In this document: piece after piece, positions 6,637 through 15,726 of the stretch
How positions within the stretch are numbered: position 1 is the first letter of the stretch
Layout: each line of letters opens with the position of its first letter
Source: Alistipes sp.
Lineage (GTDB): Bacteria > Bacteroidota > Bacteroidia > Bacteroidales > Rikenellaceae
Assembly: GCA_022511345.1 (NCBI GenBank)
Contig: JAFLRR010000008.1
Span: 1 to 64,000 of the forward strand
Length of the DNA: 64,000 nt
Reading direction: 5' to 3'
Notes under the pieces: model-generated
The model's database searches: none
The model's input: the letters and a program-made list of their open reading frames with translations, nothing else
Told to the model about the DNA's origin: nothing
Program-made: the position numbers and the translations under genes

Positions 6637-7746
6637 ATGTCGGCACTCTATTTTCACATACCTTTCTGCAAGCGGATATGCGCCTACTGCGACTTCGTGC
6701 GCACGGCCGACATGCGCCGCTGCGGGGATGTGCTGCAGGCGATGCACAGAGAGCTGCGCGAGAGATGCACCGAGCTGGAAGACAAGCGTATAAGGACCGT
6801 GTACTTCGGCGGCGGGACACCCTCGCTGCTGCCGCCCGAAGAGCTGCAGAGGCTTGTTCAGACGGCGGCCGGATGTCTGGACCTGTCGCAGGTGGAGGAG
6901 TGCACGGTGGAGATAAATCCGGACGATGCCACGGACGACTACCTGCGCCGGCTGCGAAGGGTGGCCGACAGGTTGAGCATAGGCATACAGTCGCTCGACG
7001 ATGCGTGTCTCAGGGCCATGAACCGCCGACACACGGCAGCTCAGGCCCTGAAGGCAGTGGAGAGGGCGCGAAAAGCGGGTTTCGACAACATCTCGGTGGA
7101 TTTGATATTCGGAATGGGAGGATTCGGCGAGGAGCGCTCGGCGGAAGATGCAAGGCGTATGCTGAGCCTTGAGCCCGAGCATGTTTCGGCATATCATTTG
7201 ACAATCGAGCCCGGGACGGCTTTCGGCAGACGTGTGGCCCGGGGCGAGATGAGCGAAGTGGACGAGGAGCGCGGAGAGAGAGAATATATGGCCCTGCATG
7301 AGCTGTTTACGGCTGCCGGATATGAACACTACGAGGTGTCGAACTATGCCCTGCCGGGCCGCCGCGCGAAGCACAACTCGTCGTACTGGGACGCAACCCC
7401 GTATCTGGGGATAGGCGCCGGGGCGCACTCGTTTACAGGACGGGTGAGAAGCCGCGCTTCGTCGTCGGTGGAGGAGTATGCGGCGGGCCGCGGCCGCGAA
7501 TGCGAAGTGCTGACCCGGAAGGATATGCGCAACGAGATGGTGATGCTCTCGCTGAGACGGGCCGAAGGGCTGGATATGAGAGCTTTCGCGGAGCGTTTCG
7601 GGCAGAGCGGCGCGGAGGCGCTGGAGCGGGCCGCGCAGCCGTTCGTAAGGTCCGGAGCGCTGGTGCAGAAGGGCTGCAGGATGGTGATTCCGCCCGAAAA
7701 ATTCATGATTTCGGACTATGTGGCCTCGGCGCTTTTCGAGCTCTGA
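6637..7746 (+). CDS. hemW: Radical SAM heme chaperone HemW
   Basis: This 369-residue protein begins LYFHIPFCKRICAYCDF; its CxxxCxxC cysteines bind the radical-SAM 4Fe-4S cluster. FGGGTPSLL (about 53-61), EINPDD and IGIQSLDD are the SAM-barrel motifs of the HemN/HemW family. Its length and N terminus fit HemW, which binds heme and inserts it into proteins, rather than the longer coproporphyrinogen oxidase HemN; older annotations confuse the two. ATG at 6637 is the first sensible start. The gene stands alone between pyrD (opposite strand) and the glycogen operon promoter at 7773. Confidence 0.92.
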   Translation: MSALYFHIPFCKRICAYCDFVRTADMRRCGDVLQAMHRELRERCTELEDKRIRTVYFGGGTPSLLPPEELQRLVQTAAGCLDLSQVEECTVEINPDDATDDYLRRLRRVADRLSIGIQSLDDACLRAMNRRHTAAQALKAVERARKAGFDNISVDLIFGMGGFGEERSAEDARRMLSLEPEHVSAYHLTIEPGTAFGRRVARGEMSEVDEERGEREYMALHELFTAAGYEHYEVSNYALPGRRAKHNSSYWDATPYLGIGAGAHSFTGRVRSRASSSVEEYAAGRGRECEVLTRKDMRNEMVMLSLRRAEGLDMRAFAERFGQSGAEALERAAQPFVRSGALVQKGCRMVIPPEKFMISDYVASALFEL

Positions 7747-7772
7747 ACCCGGGCTGCAGGGGGTTGAGAGGA

Positions 7773-7804
7773 TTTGTTTTATATAAATATAAGTATTACC
7801 TTTG
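7773..7804 (+). promoter_or_regulatory. Promoter of the glycogen operon
   Basis: TTTG (7773-7776), a 20-base AT-rich spacer and TACCTTTG (7797-7804) match the Bacteroidota consensus perfectly. Start near 7811 gives a leader of about 65 nt before ATG 7876, so the possible upstream start at 7774 is rejected. Confidence 0.8.
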
Positions 7805-7875
7805 CGCGCGATTCCGCGAGGAATCGAAACGACGGAAAAATTAAAATCGGAAAATATTCATACCTTAAAAGTTTT

Positions 7876-10800
7876 ATGAGCAAAACCAAACTTACGCCCG
7901 ATTATCTGTTCGAGATAAGCTGGGAAGTATGCAACAAGATCGGCGGCATACACACCGTGATTGCGACCAAGGCGTTGACTCTTACCGAAAAATTCGGCGA
8001 CAAATATGTGCTCGTGGGCCCCGACCTGCAGCATGAAGGGGCGAACCCCGAATTCGAGGAGGACCCGAACCTGCTGAGAAACTGGCGCCAGCAGGTGTAC
8101 AACGACGGTATCAGAATCCGCACCGGACGCTGGAAGATCAACGGCTCGCCGATAGTGATTCTGGTGGACTTCACGTCGCTGATACCCGGCAAGGACGATA
8201 TACTCAAGCAGATATGGGAGGATTACCACGTGGACTCGATATCGGGTCAGTGGGACTACATAGAGCCCGTGCTGTTCGGAGTGGCGGCCGGAAAGGTGAT
8301 AGCATCGTATGTGGAGAACCTCTGCCCGGCCACAGACAAGGTGGCTGCACACTTCCATGAGTGGATGACGGCAGCCGGAGGTCTCTACCTGCGCAAGCTC
8401 TCGCCGTATGTGGCCACGCTCTTCACGACCCACGCAACGGTGGCCGGAAGATGCATCGCCGGAAACATGCTGCCGCTGTACAACGAGCTCACCTCGTTCA
8501 ACGCAGACGAGCTGGCGCGCCAGTTCAACGTGGTGGCCAAGCACTCGATAGAAAAGGCGGCGGCGGCAAACCATGACGTCTTCCTGACGGTGAGCGACAT
8601 AACGGCAAACGAGTGCCGGTACCTGCTGGGCCGCGAAGTGGATGGAGTGACCCCCAACGGATTCGAGAACGACTTCGTGTGGACCGGCCGCGAGTATGCC
8701 AACAAACGCAAGGAGGCCAGAAAGGCGATGATATCGGTGGCCGAGGCATGTCTGGGAATAAAGTTCGCGGGTGACCCGCTGATAGTGGGTACCAGCGGAA
8801 GGTATGAGTTCAGAAACAAGGGCCTGGATGTGTTCGTGGAGGCCCTCAAGCGTCTGGCCGAGTCGCAGGAGCTCGACCGCGAGGTGCTGGTATACATAAC
8901 CGTGCCCGCGGCCAACAACGGAGCGCGCACAGACCTGCAGCGCCATCTGGCGGACCCCTCCTCGCCAATAGACCCCGCACAGTACAAGCATTCGACGCAC
9001 TACCTCGAGTATCTGTCGTCGGACCAGCTGGTAAACTCGATGAAGGACTCGGTGCTCATGCGCGACGATGCGAAGGTGAAGGTGATTTTCGTGCCGACGT
9101 ATCTGAACTGCAACGACGGAATATTCAACAAGAACTACTACGAACTGCTGGTGGGTATGGACCTGACGGTATACCCCTCGTACTACGAGCCGTGGGGTTA
9201 CACCCCGCTGGAGTCGGTGGCCTTCTCGGTGCCCACGCTCACCACGACCCTGGCAGGATTCGGAAAGTGGGTGGCAAAACTGCCCGAGCATGACGGCGTG
9301 GAGATTGTCGCTCGCGACGACTACAACGCCTCGGAGGTGGCGGCCGACATAACCGACGCGGTGCTGCGGTTCGTGCACCTCTCGCCCGAAAAGCTGGACG
9401 AGGCCCGCAAGTCGGCCCTCAGAATATCGAAGACCGCGCTGTGGAAGAATCTCATAACTCACTACGAGGAGGCATACTCGGATGCCATAGAGAACTCGAT
9501 CGCCCGCACGAACCGGGCCGTGCTCGACGAGGGCGGCGCAAACTACGAACAGATAAACTTCGTGCGCCAGCAGCTCATAGTCGAGCAGCCCACATGGCAC
9601 CGAATGATGGTCGAGAAGACATTCCCCGCACGTCTGCAGGCGCTGCAGGAGCTCTCGAACAACCTCTGGTGGAGCTGGACGCTCGGAGCACGCGACCTGT
9701 TCGAGTCGATAGACCCCGAACTCTGGGACAAGGTGGACCGAAACCCCATAGTGCTGCTGGACCGTCTGTCGGTGAAGCGTCTGCACGAGCTGGAGCGCGA
9801 CATGGAGTTCCTCTCGCGTCTGGATGCGGTGTATGCACAGTTCAAGGAGTACATGAACGAGAAGCCCGAACCCGAGGCGCCGAAAATTGCATACTTCTCG
9901 ATGGAGTACGGTCTGCACTCGTCGCTGAAGATATATTCGGGAGGTCTGGGTATTCTGGCCGGAGACTACATAAAGGAGGCCTCGGACAAAAATGTGCCGA
10001 TGGTGGCCGTGGGTCTGCTCTACAGATACGGATACTTCACGCAGCGTCTGTCGGCTCAGGGCGCCCAGGAGGCTACATATGAGGCGCAGAACTTCTTCAA
10101 GCTGCCCATTTCGCCCGTGCGAGACGAAGAGGGCAACTGGACAACGGTGCAGATAGCATTCCCGGGCCGCACCCTCTCGGCGCGAATATGGCGCTGCCAG
10201 GTGGGCCGCACCGACCTGTTCCTGCTGGATACCGACTTCGAGGCAAACCTCGACGAGGACCGTCAGGTGACGCACTACCTCTACGGCGGCGACTGGGAGA
10301 ACCGTCTCAAGCAGGAGATTCTGCTGGGTATCGGCGGTGTGAGGGCTCTGCGCGCGATGAACATAAAGCAGGATGTGTACCACTGCAACGAGGGCCACGC
10401 GGCATTCATCGGAATAGAGCGCATACGCAACCTGGTAAACCGCAAGAAGCTCTCCTTCTCGGAGGCGATGGAGGTGATTCGCTCCTCGTCGCTGTTCACT
10501 ACGCATACGCCCGTGCCCGCAGGTCACGACGCATTCCCCGAGTCGATGATTCGCCAGTACATGTCGCACTATCCCGACGTGCTGGGCATCACGTGGGAGC
10601 AGTTTATCAACCTGGGACGCACGAATCCGAACGACCCCAACGAGAAGTTCTCGATGTCGGTGCTGGCCTGCAACCTCTCGCAGGAGGTCAACGGCGTGTC
10701 GTGGCTGCACGGCGAGGTGTCGAAGGATATTCTGGGCGGAATGTGGCCCGGATACTTCAAGAACGAGCTGCACATAGGATATGTCACCAACGGCGTGCAC

Positions 10801-12126
10801 TTCCCGACATGGACGGCTTCGAACCTCAGACGTCTCTATGCAAGATACTTCCCCAAGGGATTCGATGGTCACACATATGACATCCCCGAGTGGCAGAGGG
10901 TTTACGAAATATCGGACGAGGAGCTCTGGAACGAGAGAATGTTCCTCAAGAACAGACTTATAAAGACTATCCGCAAGCGTTACAGCGACCCCAACAAGGT
11001 GCGTCTGGATTCGCCCAGACAGATGGTGCAGATCGCCGACGGAATAAAGCCCGAGGTGCTGACCATAGGTTTCGCACGACGTTTCGCTACGTACAAGCGT
11101 GCATACCTGCTCTTCAAGAACCTGGACCGTCTGGCCAAGATAGTAAACGACCCCAAGCACCCCGTGCAGTTCGTATTCGCCGGAAAGGCTCACCCGCAGG
11201 ACGGACCTGGTCAGGACCTCATAAAGCGAATCGTAGAGATTTCGACCCGCCCGGAGTTCGTGGGCAAAATCATATTCCTGCAGAACTACGACATGGAGCT
11301 GGCCCGCAGAATGGTGCAGGGCGTGGACGTGTGGCTCAACACCCCGACCCGTCCGCTGGAGGCTTCGGGTACGTCGGGAGAAAAGTGCGTGATGAACGGC
11401 GTGATGCAGTTCTCGGTGCTCGACGGCTGGTGGGTCGAGGGTTACAAGGAGGGCGCCGGATGGATGCTTCCGATGGAGCAGACATTCTCCGACTCGAACT
11501 TCCAGGATGAGTTGGACGCAGAGATGATTTACAATACCATCGAGCAGGAGATTGTTCCCAAGTACTACAAGCGCAACGAGAAGAATATCCCCTACGAGTG
11601 GGTGGCTTCGGTAAAGAAGTGCATTGCGGACATAGCCTCGAACTTCACCACGAACCGAATGCTCGTGGACTATGAGGAGCGTTTCTACAACAAGCTGGCG
11701 GCACGCAAGAGCAGCATAGTGGCCGGCGACTACATGATGGCGCGCGAAATCGCCGCATGGAAACGAAAGGTGTCGGCCGCCTGGGACAACGTCAGAGTGC
11801 TCGACGTGCAGCGTGTGATGATAGAGAACGAGGCCGTGTATGTGGGCTCGGAGTATCACTTCGCCGTGACGCTCGACATAGCGGGTCTCAGCCCCGAGGA
11901 TATCGGCGCCGAGGTGGTAATCGCAAAGCAAATCGAACAGGGTCACGGCGCGAACGTGATAGAGACCTGCGAGATGAAGCGCGAAAAGACGCAGGACGGA
12001 CATGTGACATATGCGCTGGACTACACCCCCAGCAACACCGGTATGTTCGACGTGGCCATAAGAATATTCCCCAAGAACAAGCGCCTGCCGCACCGCATGG
12101 ACTTCGCGCTGGTGAAGTGGGCATAA
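7876..12126 (+). CDS. Glycogen synthase (GT3-like) fused to alpha-glucan phosphorylase (GT35)
   Basis: This 1416-residue protein joins two enzymes. Residues 1 to about 570 resemble eukaryotic-type glycogen synthase (GT3): an N-terminal FEISWEVCNKIGGIHTVI, a central HFHEWMTAAGGLYLRK, and YYEPWGYTPLES near 437. Residues about 577-1290 are a short-type glucan phosphorylase (FSMEYGLHSSLKIYSGGLG; THTPVPAGHD; EASGTSGEK at 1162-1170 with the pyridoxal-phosphate lysine at 1170). The synthase half elongates and the phosphorylase half shortens alpha-1,4-glucan chains, so one cytoplasmic polypeptide may hold both directions. This fusion is known in Bacteroidota. It leads an operon with debranching enzyme, a GT4 synthase and GH57. 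A 1452-codon frame on the other strand is a shadow. Confidence 0.92.
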   Translation: MSKTKLTPDYLFEISWEVCNKIGGIHTVIATKALTLTEKFGDKYVLVGPDLQHEGANPEFEEDPNLLRNWRQQVYNDGIRIRTGRWKINGSPIVILVDFTSLIPGKDDILKQIWEDYHVDSISGQWDYIEPVLFGVAAGKVIASYVENLCPATDKVAAHFHEWMTAAGGLYLRKLSPYVATLFTTHATVAGRCIAGNMLPLYNELTSFNADELARQFNVVAKHSIEKAAAANHDVFLTVSDITANECRYLLGREVDGVTPNGFENDFVWTGREYANKRKEARKAMISVAEACLGIKFAGDPLIVGTSGRYEFRNKGLDVFVEALKRLAESQELDREVLVYITVPAANNGARTDLQRHLADPSSPIDPAQYKHSTHYLEYLSSDQLVNSMKDSVLMRDDAKVKVIFVPTYLNCNDGIFNKNYYELLVGMDLTVYPSYYEPWGYTPLESVAFSVPTLTTTLAGFGKWVAKLPEHDGVEIVARDDYNASEVAADITDAVLRFVHLSPEKLDEARKSALRISKTALWKNLITHYEEAYSDAIENSIARTNRAVLDEGGANYEQINFVRQQLIVEQPTWHRMMVEKTFPARLQALQELSNNLWWSWTLGARDLFESIDPELWDKVDRNPIVLLDRLSVKRLHELERDMEFLSRLDAVYAQFKEYMNEKPEPEAPKIAYFSMEYGLHSSLKIYSGGLGILAGDYIKEASDKNVPMVAVGLLYRYGYFTQRLSAQGAQEATYEAQNFFKLPISPVRDEEGNWTTVQIAFPGRTLSARIWRCQVGRTDLFLLDTDFEANLDEDRQVTHYLYGGDWENRLKQEILLGIGGVRALRAMNIKQDVYHCNEGHAAFIGIERIRNLVNRKKLSFSEAMEVIRSSSLFTTHTPVPAGHDAFPESMIRQYMSHYPDVLGITWEQFINLGRTNPNDPNEKFSMSVLACNLSQEVNGVSWLHGEVSKDILGGMWPGYFKNELHIGYVTNGVHFPTWTASNLRRLYARYFPKGFDGHTYDIPEWQRVYEISDEELWNERMFLKNRLIKTIRKRYSDPNKVRLDSPRQMVQIADGIKPEVLTIGFARRFATYKRAYLLFKNLDRLAKIVNDPKHPVQFVFAGKAHPQDGPGQDLIKRIVEISTRPEFVGKIIFLQNYDMELARRMVQGVDVWLNTPTRPLEASGTSGEKCVMNGVMQFSVLDGWWVEGYKEGAGWMLPMEQTFSDSNFQDELDAEMIYNTIEQEIVPKYYKRNEKNIPYEWVASVKKCIADIASNFTTNRMLVDYEERFYNKLAARKSSIVAGDYMMAREIAAWKRKVSAAWDNVRVLDVQRVMIENEAVYVGSEYHFAVTLDIAGLSPEDIGAEVVIAKQIEQGHGANVIETCEMKREKTQDGHVTYALDYTPSNTGMFDVAIRIFPKNKRLPHRMDFALVKWA

Positions 12127-12141
12127 AAGAGTTCGGACGGA

Positions 12142-12172
12142 CTCTCCGGCGGCCTCGGCGGCTGCCGGAGAG
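12142..12172 (+). terminator. GC-rich hairpin after the synthase/phosphorylase gene
   Basis: A perfect 9-bp stem (12142-12150 with 12164-12172) has no U run after it. It could weaken read-through or protect the upstream mRNA end; a new promoter follows at 12203. Confidence 0.4.
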
Positions 12173-12202
12173 ATGGCCCGGATGAGAATCAGGACAAAAA
12201 AA

Positions 12203-12234
12203 ATTGTTCGTTTCAAAAAAGTTTTCTAACTTTA
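12203..12234 (+). promoter_or_regulatory. Internal promoter before the debranching-enzyme gene
   Basis: ATTG (12203-12206), 20 bases and TAACTTTA (12227-12234) approximate the Bacteroidota promoter with one mismatch in each box. It would let the last three glycogen genes be expressed separately from the fusion gene. Confidence 0.5.
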
Positions 12235-12262
12235 CGATAGAAGCGAACCAACAGTAAGAAAG

Positions 12263-14371
12263 ATGTCTGCATTAACATTCGACAAAAGCGCACTGGGCAA
12301 TCTCGAGTACTCGCTGCAGAGAGAGATGCTCGCTACGGACCGTCGCGGAGGCTACATGAGCACCACGATAGTCTGCTGCAACACCCGAAAGTATCACGGG
12401 TTGATTGTCGCACCCGTCGACGAAAGCGACCGCAGCTATGTGCTGCTCTCGTCGCTCGACGAAACTGTAATCCAGCACGGTCAGGAGTTCAACCTCGCGC
12501 TGCACCGTTTCCGCGGAGTATACGAGCCCCGCGGCCACAAGTACATAACCGATTTCGCGTACACGCCGACACCCACGATAACGTACCGCGTGGGCGGAGT
12601 CATACTGCGCAAGGAGCTGCTGTGGATTCACAAACGCACGCAGCTGATGATTCGGTACACGCTCGTGGATGCACACTCGGAGACGACGCTGCGGCTGCGC
12701 CCGTTCCTCGCATTCCGCGACAAGCATGCCCTCTCGAAGGCCAACATGCAGGCCGAGGGCCGCTCGTATCCGGTGATAAACGGAGTGAAAAACCGTCTCT
12801 ATGAGGGATTCCCCTGGTTGTACATGCAGACGAACCGTCCGGATGCCGAGTTCGTGGCGGCTCCCGACTGGTACTACGACTTCGAGTACCGCCACGAGCT
12901 GGAGCGCGGATACGACGGATATGAGGACCTGCTGACGACGGGTTACTTCGAAATGAAAATAAAGAAGGGCGAAAGCGTGATATTCTCGGCCTCGACGGCG
13001 GAGATGCAGTCGTCGAAAGAGATAGAGGAGACTTTCTCGGCGTCGATAGCCCGCAGAACCCACAAAATAGACTTCCTGAGCTGCCTGCACCACTCGGCAC
13101 GCCAGTTCGTCATACGCCGCCCGGGCAACAGAACGGAGGTGATAGCCGGATATCCGTGGTTCGGGGTGATAGGCCGTCAGACACTCGTGTCGCTGCCGGG
13201 AATAACGCTCGAGCAGGGATACAAGGAGGACTGCATGGAGGTGCTCGACACGATGGTGCGCGAGATGACCGGAGGCCGGTTCGCCGGCTCGGCAGACGCG
13301 GCGACGGCTGCAGATGCCCCGCTGTGGTTCTTCAGAACGCTGCAGCAGCTGGAGAACGAAATAGGCGACAAAGCCGTGTGGGAGCGATACGGAAAGGTGA
13401 TGAAGGCTGTGCTGGCGTCCTACCGCGACGGAATAGACGGCAAGGTGGCGCTGCATGACAACGGCCTGGTATGGGCCGCAGCTCCAGGAGAGGCTCTCAC
13501 GTGGATGGATTCGAAGGTAGACGGCGTGCCCGTGACCCCGCGAGACGGATATGCAGTGGAGATTCAGGCACTCTGGTACAATGCCGTATGCTACACGCTC
13601 GACCTGGCCGGAAAATTCGGCGACAAGGCATTCGTCAAGGTGTGGAAAGAGCTGCCGCAGAAGACTCGCGCTTCGTTCGAGAGCAAGTTCTGGCTGGACG
13701 AGGAGCGATACCTGGCGGACTATGTGAACCAGTTCGAGGTCAACAAGTTCATCAGACCAAACATGGTGCTGGCGTGCGCGCTGCCATACAAAATGATAGA
13801 CGAACACAAGATTGTGGACGTGATAATGACCGTGCGCAGACACCTGCTCACTCCGCGCGGACTGCGCTCGCTGTCGCCTCTGAACCCCCTGTACAAAGGT
13901 ACGCTCGAGGGCGACCAGGCGCAGCGGGACATAGCCGGAAAGAACGGTACGGTGTGGATCTGGCCGCTGGCATTCTATGTGCGTGCATGCTTCGACCTGG
14001 ACGGCGAGCGTTTCCTGCCCCAGGCGCGGCAGATGCTCGAGTACTTCGAGGAGGATATTCAGGCATACTGCATAGGTTCGGTGAACGAGGTTTACGACGC
14101 CGACCCGCCGCATGCGCCCAAGGGCTCGATGTCGCAGGCGTGGAGCGTGGGCGCCGTGCTGGAGATTTGCCGCATGGTTGAGGAGTATTCGTCGGCCAAG
14201 AAGGCGCCCGCAAAGAGAGCTGCGGCTGAGAAAGCGCCCGCAAAGGCCGAAAAGAGCGCCCCGGCGAAGAGGCAGGCTGCCGCGAGCGCACGAACGGCTG
14301 CCAAGCCCAAGGAGGCTGCGGCGAAAAAGGCTCCCGCGGCAAAGAGGGGAGCCAAGGCTGCTAAAAAGTAA
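12263..14371 (+). CDS. Glycogen debranching enzyme (GH133) with Lys/Ala-rich tail
   Basis: Residues 1 to about 640 match the bacterial/archaeal glycogen debranching family: an N-terminal substrate domain (ATDRRGGYMSTTIVCCNTRKYHGL) and a C-terminal (alpha/alpha)6 barrel (YPWFGVIGRQTLVSLPG; NGTVWIWPLAFY; QAWSVGAVLE). It hydrolyses alpha-1,6 branch points so that phosphorylase can continue. Residues 643-702 form an unusual basic, low-complexity tail of AKKAPAK-like repeats, with 19 Lys or Arg in 60 residues, like histone H1 tails. The tail is in frame and follows a complete catalytic domain, so it is an extension rather than a frameshift. It lies in the glycogen operon, 25 bases before the next gene. 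Confidence 0.92.
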   Translation: MSALTFDKSALGNLEYSLQREMLATDRRGGYMSTTIVCCNTRKYHGLIVAPVDESDRSYVLLSSLDETVIQHGQEFNLALHRFRGVYEPRGHKYITDFAYTPTPTITYRVGGVILRKELLWIHKRTQLMIRYTLVDAHSETTLRLRPFLAFRDKHALSKANMQAEGRSYPVINGVKNRLYEGFPWLYMQTNRPDAEFVAAPDWYYDFEYRHELERGYDGYEDLLTTGYFEMKIKKGESVIFSASTAEMQSSKEIEETFSASIARRTHKIDFLSCLHHSARQFVIRRPGNRTEVIAGYPWFGVIGRQTLVSLPGITLEQGYKEDCMEVLDTMVREMTGGRFAGSADAATAADAPLWFFRTLQQLENEIGDKAVWERYGKVMKAVLASYRDGIDGKVALHDNGLVWAAAPGEALTWMDSKVDGVPVTPRDGYAVEIQALWYNAVCYTLDLAGKFGDKAFVKVWKELPQKTRASFESKFWLDEERYLADYVNQFEVNKFIRPNMVLACALPYKMIDEHKIVDVIMTVRRHLLTPRGLRSLSPLNPLYKGTLEGDQAQRDIAGKNGTVWIWPLAFYVRACFDLDGERFLPQARQMLEYFEEDIQAYCIGSVNEVYDADPPHAPKGSMSQAWSVGAVLEICRMVEEYSSAKKAPAKRAAAEKAPAKAEKSAPAKRQAAASARTAAKPKEAAAKKAPAAKRGAKAAKK

Positions 14372-14396
14372 GAGAGAACAATAAAAATAAGTGACG

Positions 14397-15704
14397 ATGA
14401 GAGTTTTAATGTTCGGATGGGAGTTTCCCCCGCACATCGCAGGCGGACTGGGCACGGCATGTTACGGCATGACGCGAGGTCTGGCGCGCAACGGCGTGGA
14501 GGTGACGTTCGTCATGCCACGGGCATACGGCGACGAAGACCGCCGATTCGTGCATGTGGTCAATGCCAGCGACGTGGAGGCTCTGTATAACATGACCGAC
14601 GGCGGAGCCGACGATATTCTCAAAAAGATGTCGTTCATACACATCGACTCCAACATGGTGCCTTACATCTCGCCCGAAGAGTATGCCTCGTATCATGAGG
14701 AGTATGTCAAGTCGGGACGAAAGGTGTGGTCGACCACCGACGTGTGGAAGCAGAGGTATACATTCTCGGGAAAATACGGCGCGAACCTCATGGAGGAGGT
14801 GGCGCGGTATGCCGTGGTGGCAGCGCAGGTGGCAAAGGAGCTCGAGGGCAAGTTCGACGTGATTCACGCGCACGACTGGCTTACGTATTTTGCCGGAATA
14901 GCCGCAAAAAGAGTCTCGGGAAAACCCCTGGTGGTGCACATGCACGCAACGGAGTATGACCGAAGCGGCGAGAACATAAACACGCAGACATATGCCATAG
15001 AGCGTGCCGGAATGCATGCGGCAGACATGGTCATTGCGGTGTCGAACCTGACGCGAAACATCGTAATCGAGAAATACGGAGTGCCCGCAGACCGCGTGGT
15101 GACGGTGCACAACGCAGTGAGATTCGCCGAAAATTCGGCAGCCGCGCCAGAACGCGGCGTGAAGGACAAAATCGTGACATTCCTGGGCCGAATAACATAC
15201 CAGAAGGGTCCCGACTACTTCGTGGAGGCTGCGGCCAAGGTGCTCAAGAGAGTGCCCAACGTGCGTTTCGTGATGGCCGGCTCGGGCGACATGATGAACC
15301 ATGTGATACGCCGCGTGGCGCGTCTGGGAATAGCCGACAGATTCCACTTCACCGGATTCCTCAGAGGCGAGGATGTGCACAAGATGTTCCAGCTGTCGGA
15401 CGTGTATATCATGCCGTCGGTGTCGGAGCCCTTCGGAATATCGCCACTCGAGGCGATGCGCTCGAACGTGCCCGTGATAATATCGAAGCAGAGCGGCGTG
15501 GCCGAAGTGCTGGATTATGCCGTGAAGGTCGACTACTGGGATGTCGATGCGATGGCCGACGCTATCTACGGACTGATTACGTATCCGGCTCTGTCGAAAA
15601 TGTTCGCGGAGAAGGGCCTCGAAGAGGTTACGGGTCTGAAGTGGAACAACGCGGCGGCGAAAATCAAGGCCGTATACGAGCAGGCCATAGAGCGCAAGAA
15701 GTAA
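14397..15704 (+). CDS. Glycogen synthase-like glycosyltransferase, family GT4
   Basis: This 435-residue GT-B fold enzyme starts MRVLMFGWEFPPHIAGGLG, typical of starch/glycogen synthase-like GT4 enzymes (GGLG contacts the nucleotide-sugar phosphates). It has HAHDWLTYFAG, FLGRITYQKGPDYFVEAA and the C-terminal EPFGISPLEAM donor-binding motif. It probably adds glucose from a nucleotide sugar to alpha-glucan; whether the donor is ADP- or UDP-glucose cannot be read from the sequence. ATG 14397 is preferred over GTG 14391 because it gives the canonical N terminus. It is third in the operon. Confidence 0.87.
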   Translation: MRVLMFGWEFPPHIAGGLGTACYGMTRGLARNGVEVTFVMPRAYGDEDRRFVHVVNASDVEALYNMTDGGADDILKKMSFIHIDSNMVPYISPEEYASYHEEYVKSGRKVWSTTDVWKQRYTFSGKYGANLMEEVARYAVVAAQVAKELEGKFDVIHAHDWLTYFAGIAAKRVSGKPLVVHMHATEYDRSGENINTQTYAIERAGMHAADMVIAVSNLTRNIVIEKYGVPADRVVTVHNAVRFAENSAAAPERGVKDKIVTFLGRITYQKGPDYFVEAAAKVLKRVPNVRFVMAGSGDMMNHVIRRVARLGIADRFHFTGFLRGEDVHKMFQLSDVYIMPSVSEPFGISPLEAMRSNVPVIISKQSGVAEVLDYAVKVDYWDVDAMADAIYGLITYPALSKMFAEKGLEEVTGLKWNNAAAKIKAVYEQAIERKK

Positions 15705-15726
15705 TAAAATAAAAAAGAGACGATAT

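Noticed and set aside
7858..12216. 1452-codon minus-strand frame opposite the glycogen fusion gene
   Set aside because: No recognisable motifs, and low-complexity His/Arg/Val/Leu composition; a codon-bias shadow.
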